DNA of 64,000 nucleotides, taken from assembly GCA_900471515.1 (NCBI GenBank), contig UCFC01000015.1, forward strand, positions 186,001 through 250,000, written 5' to 3'. This stretch comes from Hyphomicrobiales bacterium (GTDB lineage Bacteria > Pseudomonadota > Alphaproteobacteria > Rhizobiales > Rhizobiaceae). Position numbers and translations under genes: made by a program. Under the pieces are notes generated by a model. The model made no database searches. It was not told the DNA's origin and saw only the letters and a list, made by a program, of their open reading frames with translations. Of the stretch, positions 62,008 through 64,000 are shown piece after piece (position 1 is the first letter of the stretch; each line of letters starts with the position of its first letter).

Positions 62008-64000
62008 CAAGATTCTTTCTCGTTTCAAGATTCAGACCAAGGTTCTGATTTTTGTACTGCCATTCGTCATCACCATTTCCGCCGTCGGCCTGACCGGTCT
62101 CTACGCCTCCGGTCTGCTGCAGGGCCGCATGGAGATTTCCAACAGCGTTCTCCAGTCGCTGAGTGGCTTCAAGGATCTCTACGCCTCGATGGACGACTTC
62201 CTGCAGACTACCAACGAGCAGGCGCGCGACAAGCTCTATGCGGACATCAAGGCGCAGGGACAGACGCTGGACGCCACCATGGCGCAGATCGGCGACAATT
62301 CCGGCCATGACAACCTGCAATCGGCAATCGAGGGAACGAACGGCATTTCCGACACCGTCGGCAAGCTCTGGACCCTGCACGAGCAGGAAGTGGCGCTGCG
62401 CAAGCAGATCGACGACGCCCAGAAGGTCATGATCACCAACCGCTTCAACGTCAGCTATGACGCCAAGCAGCTGGAAGAAAACATCCGCACCGACGAGGGC
62501 AATGCGACGGCGACGCTGCGCGCCGCCGACCGTCTGCTGAAGGGCGGCGACACGCTGGCAAACGCCATGAACGATTTCGGCAAGGCGCAGACGCCGGCCG
62601 ACAAGCTGAAAGCCGTGACCGATGCGCTTCCCGGCATCATCAAGGCCCAGCGCATGATCGAAATCTCCGTGCCGCAGAACCAGAAGAGCATGACCCAGTC
62701 GATGGCGCAGACCGTCAACGACTTGAAGGCTCAGGCGGCGGCACCCGATGCCGGCACGGATGAGGGCGTTGCCAATCTCGGCCGCCTCGTCTCCCGCTTC
62801 CGCCAGATGTCGACCTATACGCAGCTTACCGCCACGCAGATGATGCGCGAGGCGACGACGACCTTCGTCGAGCTCGACAGCCGCATCGCCCAGACCAACT
62901 CGGTCCTCGAGGATACGCGCCGCCTCGAAAGCTCCATCTACTCGCTGCAGCTCGTGCTCGCCGATTTCAACGCCAGGCCGAACAAGGAAAACCGCGTTCG
63001 CCTGAACCAGGAAATCGCCACGCTCAACACCATGCTCAACACTCTGCAGGCAAGCGCCAAGGGCATGAACTTCGCCAGCGATATCGTCGATGCGATCACC
63101 CCCGCTCTCACCTCGATGGACAAGGGCGCGCAGAGCCTCGTCGATGTGATCGATCAGCGCACGGCCGATTACGTTGCCGCACGCCAGCAGCTCGACGGCG
63201 TCTGGGGCCAGCTCACCAGCTTTGCCGAAGAGCAGAAGCAGACTGCCGGCACGGAACGCGATCAGGCCAACAGCATTTCCGTCGGCACGACCGCGCTCGG
63301 CATCCTCGTCTCCATCGTCGGCGGCATTGCGCTGGTGCTGACGCTGCAGCGGCCGATCGCCCAGATCACCGCCGCCATGCGCCGCATCGCCGAAGGTGCG
63401 CTCGACACCAGCATCTCCGGTGAGAAGCGGCATGACGAAATCGGAGACATGGCCCGTGCGCTCGGCATCTTCAAGGAAAATGCCATCTCCAAGATCCGCA
63501 TCGAGGAGCAGAGCGACGAAGAGCGCCAGGCCGCCGAACACGAGCGCCAGCGCAACGATGCCGAAAAGCGCGAGATGGACCGCCAGATCGAATTTGCCGT
63601 CAACCAGCTCGCCGCCGGTCTGGAGCGCATGTCGCAGGGCGACATCTCGACGACGATCGATACGCCCTTCATCGGCCGCCTCGAGCAGCTGCGTCAGGAT
63701 TTCAACGGTTCGATGATGCGCCTGCAAGCGACGATGAGCCAGATCCGCGACAACGTGCAGATGATCCAGGGCAACGGCAACCAGATGGCCCAGTCCGCCG
63801 AGGACCTCTCCAAGCGTACCGAGCAGCAGGCCGCGTCGCTGGAAGAAACCGCCGCGGCCGTCGATCAGATCACCGTGACGGTCCGCTCGTCCGCCGAGCG
63901 TGCCAAGGATGCCGACCAGATCGTCCGCCAGGCCAAGCGCAGCGCCGACGATTCCGCCGTCGTCGTCAACAACGCGATCGACGCCATGGGCCGGATCGAG
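61997..64000 (+). CDS. Methyl-accepting chemotaxis protein, partial (3' end outside window)
   Basis: The first 668 residues are present. A membrane helix (about 14-36) is followed by a large, mostly helical periplasmic domain (about 37-423), a second helix (about 424-449), a HAMP domain (about 450-505) and a second HAMP-like segment (about 535-585). The methylated signalling helix begins near 600 (QQAASLEETAAAVDQITVTV). ATG 61997 is fixed by an in-frame stop at 61979-61981. It senses an unknown ligand and should signal to the switch proteins encoded at the other end of the window. Confidence 0.93.
   Translation, partial: MFIDKILSRFKIQTKVLIFVLPFVITISAVGLTGLYASGLLQGRMEISNSVLQSLSGFKDLYASMDDFLQTTNEQARDKLYADIKAQGQTLDATMAQIGDNSGHDNLQSAIEGTNGISDTVGKLWTLHEQEVALRKQIDDAQKVMITNRFNVSYDAKQLEENIRTDEGNATATLRAADRLLKGGDTLANAMNDFGKAQTPADKLKAVTDALPGIIKAQRMIEISVPQNQKSMTQSMAQTVNDLKAQAAAPDAGTDEGVANLGRLVSRFRQMSTYTQLTATQMMREATTTFVELDSRIAQTNSVLEDTRRLESSIYSLQLVLADFNARPNKENRVRLNQEIATLNTMLNTLQASAKGMNFASDIVDAITPALTSMDKGAQSLVDVIDQRTADYVAARQQLDGVWGQLTSFAEEQKQTAGTERDQANSISVGTTALGILVSIVGGIALVLTLQRPIAQITAAMRRIAEGALDTSISGEKRHDEIGDMARALGIFKENAISKIRIEEQSDEERQAAEHERQRNDAEKREMDRQIEFAVNQLAAGLERMSQGDISTTIDTPFIGRLEQLRQDFNGSMMRLQATMSQIRDNVQMIQGNGNQMAQSAEDLSKRTEQQAASLEETAAAVDQITVTVRSSAERAKDADQIVRQAKRSADDSAVVVNNAIDAMGRIE

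Overview
The window is a stretch of alphaproteobacterial chromosome, most likely from the Rhizobiaceae (Rhizobium/Ensifer/Agrobacterium group). The evidence is gene content and order: the LuxR pair visN-visR, the rhizobial motor genes motA, motB, motC, motD and motE, four tandem flagellin genes, the flagellin regulators flaF and flbT, and the orphan regulator rem are all present. An alpha-glucoside (agl) operon and an Entner-Doudoroff operon (zwf-pgl-edd) follow, an arrangement I recall from Sinorhizobium meliloti. No rRNA, tRNA, CRISPR array, transposase or integrase is visible, and the region looks like core genome.

Bases 1 to about 40500 are a nearly complete flagellar regulon. The last codons of fliF and a terminator open the window, followed by visN-visR (+). 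A minus-strand operon holds motA, fliM, fliN, fliG, flhB and an unknown gene, with a terminator-like hairpin between fliG and flhB. A plus-strand run carries flgF, fliI, an unknown gene, flgB, flgC, fliE, flgG, flgA, flgI, motE, flgH, fliL and fliP. A TPR plus O-GlcNAc-transferase-like (GT41) gene on the minus strand separates fliP from the flagellins flaA, flaB, flaC and flaD. After these come a probable FliH, motB, motC, motD/fliK, a lytic transglycosylase, rem, flgE, flgK, flgL, flaF, flbT, flgD, fliQ, flhA, fliR, and small probable FliJ, FlgJ-type rod-binding, FlgN and FliL-like proteins. The genes are packed tightly, with many 1-4 nt overlaps.

Bases 40800 to 44550 hold a WecG/TagA glycosyltransferase, a Wzz/ExoP-like chain-length protein and folD. 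Bases 44560 to 52400 are aglR (LacI type, minus) diverging from aglE-F-G-A-K, with two AAAGCGCTTT operator-like palindromes between them. A small, possibly PilZ-like gene then meets edd, pgl and zwf (minus) at a large nested palindrome. A puuB-like oxidase and a puuA-like glutamine synthetase (minus), a BaiN/HI0933-family flavoprotein, a 47-residue membrane peptide and the first 668 codons of a chemoreceptor complete the window.

From family knowledge, VisN/VisR activates rem, and Rem activates the late flagellar genes. The control regions add detail: flaA, flaB, flaC, flaD and rem each have a TTnA-N7-TTAAC box resembling the CtrA site upstream. The leaders of flaA, flaB and flaC can each fold a 7-8 bp hairpin that buries the Shine-Dalgarno sequence. 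Because flbT and flaF lie in the same cluster, these hairpins are the most interesting candidate for post-transcriptional control. Other points worth a second look are the GT41 gene beside the flagellins, a Glu at the phospho-acceptor position of Rem, and several short unassigned genes inside the flagellar operons.
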